Source: Pseudomonas typographi (GTDB lineage Bacteria; Pseudomonadota; Gammaproteobacteria; Pseudomonadales; Pseudomonadaceae). From it: a stretch of 64,000 nt of DNA. A program made the translations under genes and the position numbers. Where the stretch lies: assembly GCF_014694385.1 (NCBI RefSeq), contig NZ_JAAOCA010000026.1, positions 1 through 64,000 on the forward strand, given 5' to 3'. Below the pieces are notes generated by a model. It was not told the DNA's origin, did no database searches, and saw nothing but the letters and a program-made list of their open reading frames with translations. This document shows, in pieces, positions 19,270 to 27,753 of this stretch (within the stretch, counting starts at the first letter, position 1; every line of letters begins with the position of its first letter).

Positions 19270-20210
19270 GGCTTGGGTTCCTCCGCACTATCGGGATGAC
19301 CGCCCGACGCCGGCCTGTTGGCTTCGGGAGATTCGATGGCCTGCACCCGTTCGATGAAGTGCGCCAGCGTCTCCGACGGCTCGCCTATCGGACGCAGCAA
19401 ATAGGTAGTGAGCAGCGGCGAACGTCCCGCCAGAGGCCGGGCCACCACGCCCGACTCCCGGCTGGCGGCGATGTGGGCCGCGCCAGTGAAACCGAGAGCG
19501 AAACCCGCTGATACCAGCGCCATCATCAGGTCGCATGAGGCCACCCGCTCGGCCACCAGTGGCTCCATGTCCACTTGGCGCAACACGCGCTCGATTTGCC
19601 GTGCATGGCCCTCACACACCTGCGGGTCGCACAGTACCAGCGGAAAGCGCAGCACTTCCTCCAGTGGAATCCGCTTGTACTTGAGCAAGTCATGCCGTGC
19701 TGGCACCGCCACCATCAATAGATCGCTCCAAACCGCTTCTACCACGATGCCATCGCCGACCTCATCAGACTGGGCGAAGCCCACGTCGTAAAGGTCGTCG
19801 TGCAGCCCCTTGATCTGCTGCGACAGCGGCACCTCGAATAACCGGATCTCGACTTCCGGCTCCTCCTGCCGACACAGCGCCAGCAAGGCCGGCAGGCGCG
19901 ATGGCGTGATTCCGTCAGACAATGCAACGCGCAACTGGCGGTGAAAGCCTTTGGCGGCTGCCTTCACGCTGTCGCGGGCCTGCTGCAGGGCGGCGAAGAC
20001 ACGGGGGACGTGCTCCAGAAAGAGTGCGCCCGCGCGAGTCAGCCGTGTGCTGCGCGTGGTGCGGGCGAACAGCACTACGCCCAGTTCTTCTTCAAGTTCC
20101 TTGATGGCGCGCGACAGCGGCGATTGCTCGACGTGCAGTTTCTCCGCCGCACGGGCAAAGTGCAGTTCTTCGGCGACGGCCAGGAAGCAGCGAAGATGCC
20201 GAAGTTCCAT
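19266..20210 (-). CDS. LysR-family regulator of the conjugative element
   Basis: 314 aa. The N-terminal winged helix-turn-helix (M-E-L-R-H-L-R-C-F-L-A-V-A-E-E-L-H-F-A-R-A-A-E-K-L-H) is followed by a LysR effector domain from about residue 90. A LysR gene commonly stands upstream of traG in Tn4371-type elements, so control of transfer genes is a reasonable inference; cargo control is the alternative. It starts 3 bp after the decarboxylase stop, which suggests cotranscription with that cargo gene. Confidence 0.88.
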   Translation of the reverse strand: MELRHLRCFLAVAEELHFARAAEKLHVEQSPLSRAIKELEEELGVVLFARTTRSTRLTRAGALFLEHVPRVFAALQQARDSVKAAAKGFHRQLRVALSDGITPSRLPALLALCRQEEPEVEIRLFEVPLSQQIKGLHDDLYDVGFAQSDEVGDGIVVEAVWSDLLMVAVPARHDLLKYKRIPLEEVLRFPLVLCDPQVCEGHARQIERVLRQVDMEPLVAERVASCDLMMALVSAGFALGFTGAAHIAASRESGVVARPLAGRSPLLTTYLLRPIGEPSETLAHFIERVQAIESPEANRPASGGHPDSAEEPKP

Positions 20211-20213
20211 ATG

Positions 20214-21569
20214 TCAGTCCTTGGCGATTCCAGAGTGAAGCGCCGTCAGAAGATCGACCAACGCTTGCACATCCTCGTCACGGGTACGCCAGGACGACAC
20301 GCTGATACGCATCGCGGGTCGCTCCTGCCAGAGCGTGCCACCGAACCACGCCTCGCCACTTGCCTGTACTGCCGCACACACCGCTAGCGTCTGCGCATCG
20401 GTTTTGCAGCGGAACAGCACCTGATTGAGCACTACCTGGTTGAGCACATTGAAGCCGGCCCGAGCCAGGCCATCACCGATGCGGCGTGCCTGTGCGCAGT
20501 GCCGCTCGACCAGTTCGGCAATGCCATCACGGCCCAGGCTGCGCAGCGCGGCCCACACCGGGATGCCGCGCGGTCGGCGCGAGAATTCAAGCGTGAGGTT
20601 CTTCTGCGCATACGCACTGGCGCTGGAATAGACCGCATCGCTGTTCATGGCCTCTGCCAGCGTCTGCGCATCGCGGCAGATGGTCATTGCGCAGTCGTAG
20701 GGCGTGTTCAGCCACTTGTGCGCATCAGTCGTCCAGCTATCGGCCAGTTCGATGCCTTGGGTCAGATGGGCTAGTGAGGACGCCCGCGCCCACAAACCAA
20801 AAGCGCCATCCACATGCACCCACGCTCCGGATTCTCTAGCAAGTGGAATGATTCCGGCGAACGGATCGAAGGCGCCGGTATTCACCTCGCCCGCTTGCAA
20901 GCAGAGGATGGTGCGATCATCCAGTCGTGGAAGCCGGGCAGCATCAACCCGGCCTTGAACATCGACCGGAGCATGGATGATCCGGTTCAGCCCAAAGCCT
21001 AGCACGCGCAATGCCTTCTTGACCGTGATATGGGCCAGCTCGGATACCACGACCCTGATTTCCGGCGCACCAAGCAGGCCATCGCGGTCGAAATCCCAGC
21101 CTTGCCGTGCCAGCAGGGTGCGCCGTGCAGCCACCAGTGCGGCTAGCGTGCAAGCCGTGGCGCTGGTGCCGAAGCCCACGGCGCTATCACCTGGCAGATC
21201 CAGTACATCAAGTACCCAGCGTGCGGCGACGCGCTCCAGCGTGGCCGATACCGGCGAATTGTCGAAGGTCGAGGCGCATTGATCCCACGCCAGCATCAGC
21301 CGCTCCACCGCCGCTGCGGCGGGCAATGCCGCACCGATCACGAAACCGAAGTAGCGTGGGCCGTTGGATGCCGTGGTGGCGGGTGATCCCACTTCGTCCA
21401 GCAGCGCCAGCGTGTCTTCGGCCGGCGGACCATGATCGGGCAGCGGCTCGTCAAAGGCCGCCAATGCGGCAATGGCTTCGTCCGACGGGAACACCCGGCG
21501 ACGTTCATTCGCTTCGGTATAGCACCGACCGCGTGCATCTGCGTGGGCCAGCAGTTCCAGTTCATCCAT
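20214..21569 (-). CDS. PLP-dependent group II decarboxylase-family protein
   Basis: About 451 aa. The fold-type I decarboxylase region has F-G-T-S-A-T-A near residue 135, H-V-D-G-A-F-G-L-W-A for the cofactor Asp, and D-A-H-K-W-L-N-T-P-Y-D with the Schiff-base Lys near residue 284. It is related to aromatic-L-amino-acid and glutamate decarboxylases; the substrate is uncertain. I chose the ATG at 21569 because a GGGAG precedes it, though an upstream ATG at 21584 is in frame. It is followed 3 bp later by lysR and preceded by an MFS gene, so it appears to be imported metabolic cargo. Confidence 0.82.
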   Translation of the reverse strand: MDELELLAHADARGRCYTEANERRRVFPSDEAIAALAAFDEPLPDHGPPAEDTLALLDEVGSPATTASNGPRYFGFVIGAALPAAAAVERLMLAWDQCASTFDNSPVSATLERVAARWVLDVLDLPGDSAVGFGTSATACTLAALVAARRTLLARQGWDFDRDGLLGAPEIRVVVSELAHITVKKALRVLGFGLNRIIHAPVDVQGRVDAARLPRLDDRTILCLQAGEVNTGAFDPFAGIIPLARESGAWVHVDGAFGLWARASSLAHLTQGIELADSWTTDAHKWLNTPYDCAMTICRDAQTLAEAMNSDAVYSSASAYAQKNLTLEFSRRPRGIPVWAALRSLGRDGIAELVERHCAQARRIGDGLARAGFNVLNQVVLNQVLFRCKTDAQTLAVCAAVQASGEAWFGGTLWQERPAMRISVSSWRTRDEDVQALVDLLTALHSGIAKD

Positions 21570-21591
21570 TCCATACTCTCCCATTCGCGTT

Positions 21592-22797
21592 TCAAGCCTG
21601 AGTTGCCGCAGCGGGTATGCAGCTTTTCGTCATCCACCAGAACAGCAGCGCCAGCAGGCTGACCGTTGCGCCCAGCAAGCACACGCCCTGCCAGCCGGCG
21701 TGGGCATACGTGACGGTGGTACTGATCGCACCAAGCCCGCTTCCGACTGCGTAGAACAGCATGTAGAGGCCGACCAGCCGGCTATGCGCTTCGGGGCGGG
21801 TGCGGAAGATCAGGCTCTGGTTGGTGACGTGCAGCGCCTGTCCGCCCAGGTCGAGCAGCACGATGCCGATCACCAATGCCCAGAGCGACCATCCCATCAA
21901 CGACAGCGGCCACCAGGCCAACAGCAGCAGCACAAGCGCCGCCGCGCTGGTGCGCTGGCCGTGCCCGCGATCGGCCCATTGCCCGGCACGCGCGGCGGCT
22001 AGCGCACCGACCACGCCGACCAGCCCGAAGGCGCCGATGACGGTGTGCGAGAAGCCATAGGGCGGCGCGCTCAACGGCAGCACCAGTGCGCTCCAGAAGA
22101 TGTTGAACGCCGCGAACATCAGCAGCGCCAGAACGCCACGTACTTGCAGCACCTTTTCCTGACGCAGCAGCGTCAACATGGATGCGATCAGGCGCGGGTA
22201 GCCCATTGGGTTCGGGGCTGCGGGCAACGCCGGCAGCCGCCTCCATAGCGGTAGCGCGATCGCCAGCATCAGCACGGCGGCGCAGAAATAAACGCCCCGC
22301 CAACCCACCAGGTCACTGACGCCACCGGCGAACACTCGCGCTAGCAGTAGGCCGATGAACACACCGCTCTGCGCCGCGCCCACAACACGCCCTTGCTCAT
22401 GGGGCGCGGCCGCACTGGCCGCATAAGCGATCAGCCCCTGCGTCATTGCCGTGCCCAGCAGGCCCACGGCAAGCATGCCCGCCAGCAGGGCCGGCGCGGA
22501 CTGCGCCATGCCGACCGCCGCCAGTGCGGCCGCCAGCGCCAGAAGTTGCACGGCCATCAGGCGGCGGCGATCCACCCGGTCGCCCAGCGGCACCAGCAGC
22601 AGCAAGGCCAACGCGCAGCCGACCTGCGTGGCCGTGACCACGCCGCCGACAGCCGCATGGCTGATGCCAAAGTCCCGCGCCAATGCGTCCAACAAGGGCT
22701 GCGCGTAATAGACGTTCGCCACGCTCAACCCGCTGGCCGTGGCAAACAGCCACACCAGACTGCGCGGCAATGCTGTCGAAATGGAAGAAGCCTTCAT
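21592..22797 (-). CDS. MFS transporter, 12-TM efflux type
   Basis: 401 aa. I take the ATG at 22797; the frame is open further upstream but that part is antisense to hxlR. About twelve TM helices, the Y-Y-A-Q-P-L-L family start (residues about 26–32) and motif A (G-D-R-V-D-R-R-R). It resembles the YnfM/inner-membrane sugar-efflux branch. It is divergent from the HxlR gene across a 111-bp region with a strong inverted repeat (22820–22871), so repression by HxlR is likely. The decarboxylase gene follows it by 22 bp. Confidence 0.85.
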   Translation of the reverse strand: MKASSISTALPRSLVWLFATASGLSVANVYYAQPLLDALARDFGISHAAVGGVVTATQVGCALALLLLVPLGDRVDRRRLMAVQLLALAAALAAVGMAQSAPALLAGMLAVGLLGTAMTQGLIAYAASAAAPHEQGRVVGAAQSGVFIGLLLARVFAGGVSDLVGWRGVYFCAAVLMLAIALPLWRRLPALPAAPNPMGYPRLIASMLTLLRQEKVLQVRGVLALLMFAAFNIFWSALVLPLSAPPYGFSHTVIGAFGLVGVVGALAAARAGQWADRGHGQRTSAAALVLLLLAWWPLSLMGWSLWALVIGIVLLDLGGQALHVTNQSLIFRTRPEAHSRLVGLYMLFYAVGSGLGAISTTVTYAHAGWQGVCLLGATVSLLALLFWWMTKSCIPAAATQA

Positions 22798-22819
22798 TAC
22801 CCGACACCCATCCAATCTA

Positions 22820-22871
22820 GTTGCAAAACAAAACTGATTGAATGCTAGGCCATGTAGTTTTAAAATGCAAC
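22820..22871. promoter_or_regulatory. Inverted repeat between MFS and hxlR, probable HxlR operator
   Basis: Two 16-bp half sites, GTTGCAAAACAAAACT (22820–22835) and AGTTTTAAAATGCAAC (22856–22871), are inverted repeats that match at 12 of 16 positions, with the mismatches confined to the central four. They sit in an AT-rich patch centred between divergent genes. HxlR-family proteins bind such sites as dimers. The link to this regulator is inference from position. Confidence 0.65.
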
Positions 22872-22908
22872 CAAATACTTTCCCCTTGTTGGCCCGCCAG
22901 GAGATGCC

Positions 22909-23355
22909 ATGCCGCCCCGCAAACCCGTGAATGAAGAACCTTGTCCCGTTGCGCGCTCCGTCGATCTGATCGGGGATCGCTGGTCGCTTCTCGTCGTACG
23001 CGATGCCTTCGATGGCATGCGCCGCTTCGGTGATTTCCAGCGCAGCCTGGGCGTAGCTCGGAACATCCTCTCCGACCGGCTGCACAAGCTTGTCGATGCC
23101 GGTATCCTTGAAACGCAGGCAGCCTCGGATGGCACCTCCTATCAGGAGTATGTGCTGACGGCCAAGGGGGGAAGTCTGTTCCCTATCGTGGTGGCATTGC
23201 GGCAATGGGGCGAACAGCATCTGTTCGAGCGTGGTGAACGCCACTCGGTGCTGATCGACAAGCGCACCGGAAAGCCGATTCCGCGCATGGTGCCGCAAGC
23301 CAAAGATGGCTCTGTGCTGCTGCCCGCCGCTACTGAAGTACGGAAAGTGCCGTAA
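22909..23355 (+). CDS. HxlR-family transcriptional regulator
   Basis: 148 aa. Typical start C-P-V-A-R-S-V-D-L-I-G-D-R-W-S-L-L-V-V-R-D-A, with the conserved Cys near residue 12, then winged-helix residues F-G-D-F-Q-R-S-L-G-V-A-R-N-I-L-S-D-R-L. Cys-containing HxlR proteins often sense electrophiles or oxidants. The GGAG at −7 supports the ATG. It is divergent from the MFS pump, which is its probable target. Confidence 0.9.
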   Translation: MPPRKPVNEEPCPVARSVDLIGDRWSLLVVRDAFDGMRRFGDFQRSLGVARNILSDRLHKLVDAGILETQAASDGTSYQEYVLTAKGGSLFPIVVALRQWGEQHLFERGERHSVLIDKRTGKPIPRMVPQAKDGSVLLPAATEVRKVP

Positions 23356-23383
23356 GGCGATACGCGGCTGGCTATGCAAGCCA

Positions 23384-23451
23384 GCCGCACGAGCGAAGTG
23401 GAGTTCTTCGGCAACCGCGTGAGAACGATGCAAATGCCGAAGCTCCATCAT
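23384..23451 (-). pseudogene. LysR-family 5' remnant
   Basis: About 22 codons resembling the start of the LysR gene at 20210: M-E-L-R-H-L-H, then A-V-A-E-E-L-H-F-A-R-A-A. Similarity ends inside the first helix. The nucleotide match to 20145–20210 is only moderate, so this is the stump of a different LysR gene left when the decarboxylase–MFS–hxlR segment or the adjoining segment was joined. It abuts the next MFS gene by 4 bp. Confidence 0.65.
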
Positions 23452-23455
23452 TTAC

Positions 23456-24649
23456 CTATCCATGAAGTCTTGCGCCCAGGAACGCGGGACACCGCATCTG
23501 CCAGAGCATCCACACAATCCCCAGGCCCACGGCCACGGCACCGACCCAGGCCGTGCTGGTCAGGCCCATCGCCTCCAGGCTGGCACCGCCCAACAGCGAA
23601 CCCAGCGCGATACCGCCATTGAAGCCGGCGATGTTCAGCCCAGCCGCCACCGCCGGCGCCTGCGGCGCGTGGACGTGCGACAGCCCGATCACCCGCGCCT
23701 GCAAGGCCGGCACCGCCGCATAGGTCAGCGCACCCAGCAGGCCCGTCAGCAACACCATCAATGGCAACGACGGTGCCGATGCCCAGATCGCCAACAGCAC
23801 CACAGCCAGGCCGACCAGTACGGTCATCACCGCGAAGTCCGCGCCCTTGCGGTCGGTCAGGCGTCCGCCCCAGATGTTGCCGATGGCGGCCATCACGCCG
23901 TAGCCCAGCATCAGCAGGCTGCTGGTGCTTTCGCTGATCCGCGTGACCTGCAACAGGAGCGGCGAGATATAGGTGTAGAGCGTGAAGGACCCCGCATAGG
24001 CCAGCACCGTGATGCCAGCGCCGGCCAGCAGGCGCGGATTGAACATCGCTTTCAGGCCATCCATCGCATTGGCCTGCGCCGAGGCGTCCTCCCGATCCGT
24101 CGGCATCAGGACCAGCAGGCCCAGGAAGCCTACGCCGCCGCTTGCGGCCACCGCCATGAAGATGATCTGCCAGCTCAACACGCTGCCCAGGTAGGTGCCG
24201 AGCGGAACGCCCAGCGCCAGGGCCAGCGTCAGGCCGCCGAAGACCACAGCCACCGCCGCGCCGGCCCGATGCCGGCCCGCCAGTTGCGTAGCGACGCTGG
24301 AAGCCACGGCGAGAAATACTCCATGGCCCAGGCCCGAGGCAAAGCGGGCAATCAGCATCGGCGTCAGTGCATCGGACAGGCTGACCACCGCATTGCCCAG
24401 CGTGAACAGCCCCATCGCCACGAGCAACAGGCGCTTGCGCGGCCAGCGGGTCGCCAGCGCGGTCAGGCCCGGCGCACCGATCACAGCGCCCAGCGCATAA
24501 GCTGTGACCGCCGTGCCTACCTGCGCGACGCTGGCATGCAGGTGAGCGGAAATGGTGGACACCAGCCCGATGGTGACGAACTCGGTAAAGCCCAGGGCAA
24601 ACGCGCAAAGCGCGAAGACGTAGATGACGAAAGGCATGCGCTCGTTCAT
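23456..24649 (-). CDS. MFS transporter, AraJ/sugar-efflux-like
   Basis: 397 aa, 12 TM. It begins M-P-F-V-I-Y-V-F-A-L-C-A-F-A-L-G-F-T-E-F-V, the usual opening of arabinose-efflux-type permeases, with the motif A-like R-W-P-R-K-R-L-L. It forms a unit with the DJ-1/PfpI gene (start 4 bp after that stop). It probably exports a small metabolite or xenobiotic; the substrate is unknown. A long antisense frame over this region is a GC artefact. Confidence 0.86.
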   Translation of the reverse strand: MNERMPFVIYVFALCAFALGFTEFVTIGLVSTISAHLHASVAQVGTAVTAYALGAVIGAPGLTALATRWPRKRLLLVAMGLFTLGNAVVSLSDALTPMLIARFASGLGHGVFLAVASSVATQLAGRHRAGAAVAVVFGGLTLALALGVPLGTYLGSVLSWQIIFMAVAASGGVGFLGLLVLMPTDREDASAQANAMDGLKAMFNPRLLAGAGITVLAYAGSFTLYTYISPLLLQVTRISESTSSLLMLGYGVMAAIGNIWGGRLTDRKGADFAVMTVLVGLAVVLLAIWASAPSLPLMVLLTGLLGALTYAAVPALQARVIGLSHVHAPQAPAVAAGLNIAGFNGGIALGSLLGGASLEAMGLTSTAWVGAVAVGLGIVWMLWQMRCPAFLGARLHG

Positions 24650-24652
24650 GGC

Positions 24653-25363
24653 TCAGGCCCGATCCACGATTGCGGTTGCCGCCGCCAGCAGCGGCAGTAT
24701 TGCTTCGGCCACGCCCTTGGCCGAAGCCGGGTTCTGGCCCGTCACCAGCCTGTCGCTGACCACCACCTGCGCCTGGAAGTTCGGTGCTGGCAAATGACGG
24801 GCACCGCGATCCTGCAAGGCATCGGCCAGCAGGAACGGCACCGTGTCGTACAGGCCGACTGCGCGTTCCTCGTCGTTGGTGAAGGCCGATACGTCCTTGC
24901 CCGCGACCAGATAGCCGCCATTGGACAGCGTGAGGTTCACTAGCCCGGCCGGGCCGTGGCACACCGCCGCGACCACACCGCCGCGCTCGTAGATGTGCCC
25001 CCCGATTGCGGCCAGTTCGGTGTTGTCCGGAAAGTCCCACATCGTCGCGTGGCCGCCGGCGTAGAAGATCGCGGCGTAGGCATCGGGATCGACCTGCGCG
25101 GGTGCCAAGGTGTTCTCGGTGGCACCGCGCAGTGCCGCATCGTTCCAGAACGCGGCATTGATCGGATCGTCCAGGTCGAGTCCATCGACGTGCGTCTTGC
25201 CGCCCTTGGGGCTGACGAAATCGACCGCATGGCCGGCGTCGGCCAGGACGCGGTGCGGATGTGTGACCTCGGAGAGATAGAAACCGCTGGGCGCGGCGTC
25301 GGCGGCGCCGGCCGGTCCCTTGCGGTCGTGGCTGGTCAAGACGAAAAGAATGCGTTGGGTCAT
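24653..25363 (-). CDS. DJ-1/PfpI-family type 1 glutamine amidotransferase-like protein
   Basis: 236 aa from the ATG at 25363 (GGAG 6 nt upstream; in-frame extensions lack a site). The nucleophile elbow A-V-C-H-G-P-A-G-L puts the reactive Cys at about residue 135, with the Y-A-A-I-F-Y-A-G-G-H segment before it. This subgroup includes glyoxalase III/Hsp31-like and stress proteins. It is first in an operon with an MFS pump, divergent from a LysR gene. A role in reactive aldehyde or electrophile stress is likely but not proven. Confidence 0.85.
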   Translation of the reverse strand: MTQRILFVLTSHDRKGPAGAADAAPSGFYLSEVTHPHRVLADAGHAVDFVSPKGGKTHVDGLDLDDPINAAFWNDAALRGATENTLAPAQVDPDAYAAIFYAGGHATMWDFPDNTELAAIGGHIYERGGVVAAVCHGPAGLVNLTLSNGGYLVAGKDVSAFTNDEERAVGLYDTVPFLLADALQDRGARHLPAPNFQAQVVVSDRLVTGQNPASAKGVAEAILPLLAAATAIVDRA

Positions 25364-25449
25364 CGGAGGCTCCTGCAAGCGAGTCGAGCACACCGCCGAG
25401 CGCCTCCGGCGGAGGCGTGCGCGTTGCGGCATGCGAAGTAAGGAACCTC

Positions 25450-25488
25450 ATTTTGGTGAATCCGGTATATCCTTTAAATGACCAAAAT
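25450..25488. promoter_or_regulatory. Inverted repeat, probable LysR operator of the DJ-1/MFS operon
   Basis: ATTTTGGT (25450–25457) and ACCAAAAT (25481–25488) are perfect 8-bp inverted repeats 23 bp apart in the divergent region between the DJ-1 gene and the LysR gene. The AT-rich core between them (tatatcctttaaatg) could hold the promoters. The position is the normal one for LysR autoregulation and activation of a divergent target. Confidence 0.6.
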
Positions 25489-25508
25489 AGACAAACACTT
25501 TCCCCGGA

Positions 25509-26426
25509 ATGACCCAAATGGCCCTGCGCAACCTCGATGACCTGGCGGTGTTCGTGCATGTGGTGGAGCGCCAAAGCTTTTCCGCCGCCGCACGCGACCT
25601 GCACCTCGCACCCAAGACGGTCAGCAAGCAGATCGCCCGGCTGGAGCAGGCCTTGGGCACCACGCTGTTCGAGCGCAACACCCGCAACCTGCGCATCACA
25701 GGCGAAGGCCGCGCCATCGCCGAGCGCGCGCGGGTGGCCCTGGCGGTGCTGGAAGAAGTGCAGGAACTGGCGACTGGCGGCAACCAGGAACTGAGCGGCA
25801 CCATCCGCTTGACCGCGCCCACGCCGTTCGGGCGCAAGTTCGTGGCCCCGGCGATCCACGATTTCTGCCGCCTGCATCCCCGCGTCGGCTTCGACCTGCG
25901 CCTGTCCGACCAGGTGCAGGATCTGTATAGCGGCGACCTCGACTTGGCGATCCGCATGGGCGAGTTGGCCGATTCGCGTCTGGTGGCGCGGCGCGTGGCC
26001 GATAACCGGCGCATCCTGGCGGCGTCTCCCGCCTACCTGAAAGCGCATGGCAGTCCCGCGCAGCCGGAAGAACTGGAGCGGCACAACTGCCTGGTGTTCG
26101 CCTATCCGGGCCTGCTGCAAAGCATCTGGCCGCTGCGTAAAGGCCGCCGGGAGAAGCCTGTTGCAGTCAGCGGCACGCTGTGCAGCGACAGCGGTGACGT
26201 GCTGCACGCATGGTGTCTGGCCGGGCTGGGCATCTCGCTGCGTGAAACCTGGGACATTCACGAGGAGCTGCGCGACGGGCTACTGGTGCGTGTGCTGCCG
26301 GAATGGGAAGCCACGCCCTCGAAGATCAGCATCGTGCGGGCACGGCGAGAGCCGGTGCCGCGCCGACTGACGGCGTTCAGTGATTTTTTGTTTGATCGCT
26401 GGCAGGAGGCGCCGTGGGATCGTTGA
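25509..26426 (+). CDS. LysR-family transcriptional regulator
   Basis: 305 aa. The winged helix-turn-helix (F-V-H-V-V-E-R-Q-S-F-S-A-A-A-R-D-L-H-L-A-P-K-T-V-S-K-Q-I) is followed by an effector domain. This AaeR/DsdC-like branch is often divergent from efflux or aldehyde-metabolism genes. Start 25509 or 25518 is possible. It probably controls the divergent DJ-1–MFS operon. Confidence 0.9.
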   Translation: MTQMALRNLDDLAVFVHVVERQSFSAAARDLHLAPKTVSKQIARLEQALGTTLFERNTRNLRITGEGRAIAERARVALAVLEEVQELATGGNQELSGTIRLTAPTPFGRKFVAPAIHDFCRLHPRVGFDLRLSDQVQDLYSGDLDLAIRMGELADSRLVARRVADNRRILAASPAYLKAHGSPAQPEELERHNCLVFAYPGLLQSIWPLRKGRREKPVAVSGTLCSDSGDVLHAWCLAGLGISLRETWDIHEELRDGLLVRVLPEWEATPSKISIVRARREPVPRRLTAFSDFLFDRWQEAPWDR

Positions 26427-26516
26427 CGCTGTTCGCCGCCACCACAAATAGGTGTCAGCGAATATGAGTTGTTCATGTCGAAAATTCATGCCCAACTACC
26501 TCGCTGATCGTTCAGT

Positions 26517-27533
26517 TCACGCGCCCACGTCCGTGGCGCGTTCCGGGGCGATGCGGTTGACCAGCACCATGCCGATGATGGTCCACCATTCGCCGGCTGC
26601 CGGGTCCGTCATCCGTGCCTCGTCCTCGGTGATCGCTTTGTGTTCCGGGCTGCGCAGAAAGTCCTCCAGGTCGTTGATGCTGGCACAGCCCATCAGCGTC
26701 ACTCCGTCGATGCCGCTGGCCTGCGGGTGATACAGTGGCTGCCCTGGCTCCGTCGGGCCGATGTTGTGAAGCTGCACGTAGCGCCTGACCCAGCCCTTGG
26801 ATTGCGCCACCGCGAGCGGTGCATGCTCGCGCAGCCACCACTGCTGGAAGGCTTCGCGACCGACCGCCGGGTTGCGTACATGGAGCTTGACCAGCGTGAC
26901 GGCCTCGTTGCCGTTGGTGCTGGGCACGATGACGTACTGGCGCGAGAGCACCGGTGCAATGTCGCGGAAGATCGCCTGGTCTTCGGGTAGGATTTTCTCG
27001 CGCACACGGGCATTGCCCAGCACCACGGTAATGTCCTCGGGACCGGCGAAGTTCAGGTAGGCAATACCGTCCCAGCGCGGGCGTCGGTAGGCTTCGATGT
27101 GGCCGACGACGGTGGGCCACAACTTGCCCTCGTCATCGACCGGCGCGCGGTACGGCGGCGCGTCGGTGTGGGTCGGCCCCGGCGCGAAGCGATGCAATTG
27201 GTCGTAGCGCAACAGCCGCTCCAAGCTGCGGTCGTCCGGCTCCTCGGCATGGATGAAGCGCACGCCATGCACCTTGCGCCAGTACTCGCACCAGTGCTCG
27301 AAGTTGAGATTCGGATTGCCCTCGAAGGCGTTGGCGGCAGCATCGGCGGCCGGGTCGTCGATGACGTTCCCGGCATGGTCGAGCACGTGTCCGTCGGCGC
27401 GCCGGCGCTCGGCCAATGGCGTGTTGTCGGCGCGCGAGAGCAACGAGCACAACACGGTGAGCGGTCGGTCGCTGCCGGGCTCGGGTTGCAGGTACGGAGC
27501 GCGGAACAACCGTTCCTCGATAGTCTTAGTCAT
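26517..27533 (-). CDS. EthD domain-containing protein
   Basis: 338 aa from the ATG at 27533; longer in-frame starts lie inside the truncated MFS gene upstream. Two ferredoxin-like EthD-type repeats are recognisable, including R-P-R-W-D-G-I-A-Y-L-N-F and W-L-R-E-H-A-P-L-A. EthD proteins accompany degradation pathways but their catalytic role is mostly unknown. Its ATG overlaps the end of the MFS remnant by 8 bp, so the intact source locus was an MFS–EthD operon, cut by the prophage junction. It has probably lost its own promoter. Confidence 0.78.
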   Translation of the reverse strand: MTKTIEERLFRAPYLQPEPGSDRPLTVLCSLLSRADNTPLAERRRADGHVLDHAGNVIDDPAADAAANAFEGNPNLNFEHWCEYWRKVHGVRFIHAEEPDDRSLERLLRYDQLHRFAPGPTHTDAPPYRAPVDDEGKLWPTVVGHIEAYRRPRWDGIAYLNFAGPEDITVVLGNARVREKILPEDQAIFRDIAPVLSRQYVIVPSTNGNEAVTLVKLHVRNPAVGREAFQQWWLREHAPLAVAQSKGWVRRYVQLHNIGPTEPGQPLYHPQASGIDGVTLMGCASINDLEDFLRSPEHKAITEDEARMTDPAAGEWWTIIGMVLVNRIAPERATDVGA

Positions 27534-27753
27534 GAGAATGATCTCCAAGTGGATGGTGAAGAAAGGACACGGCCAGCGCCGCCAGCGCCGCTGCTGCGGC
27601 GAAACCGTAGAGGCCCAGCGTGCCGGTATGTGCCCACACGAAGCTGCCGATGGCGGCACCGGCCGCCATGCCGGCCATGGCGCCGGTCATCAGCAGGCCG
27701 TTGAGGCGGCTGCGGGCCTGCGGGTCCAGTCCGTTGACGATGGCTTGGTGCGA
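27526..27753 (-). pseudogene. MFS transporter C-terminal remnant fused in frame to the prophage portal
   Basis: 75 codons. N-G-L-D-P-Q-A-R-S-R-L-N-G and two TM helices are the conserved last quarter of a 12-TM MFS permease. The other three quarters are gone. The frame continues upstream without a break into the portal coding region at about 27754, giving a 313-aa chimeric ORF. The stop overlaps the EthD start. Confidence 0.85.

Noticed and set aside
22798..23451. Extending the MFS gene at 21592 upstream to 23451
   Set aside because: The added 218 codons are antisense to hxlR and end in a LysR stump; the ATG at 22797 begins a normal MFS N-terminus.
23462..24943. 493-codon plus-strand frame opposite the MFS and DJ-1 genes
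   Set aside because: Antisense shadow in high-GC DNA, rich in Gln/His/Arg, with no domain.
23448..26261. 937-codon minus-strand frame over MFS, DJ-1 and LysR
   Set aside because: Shadow of three recognised genes in other frames; its own sequence is Arg/Gly-rich without motifs.
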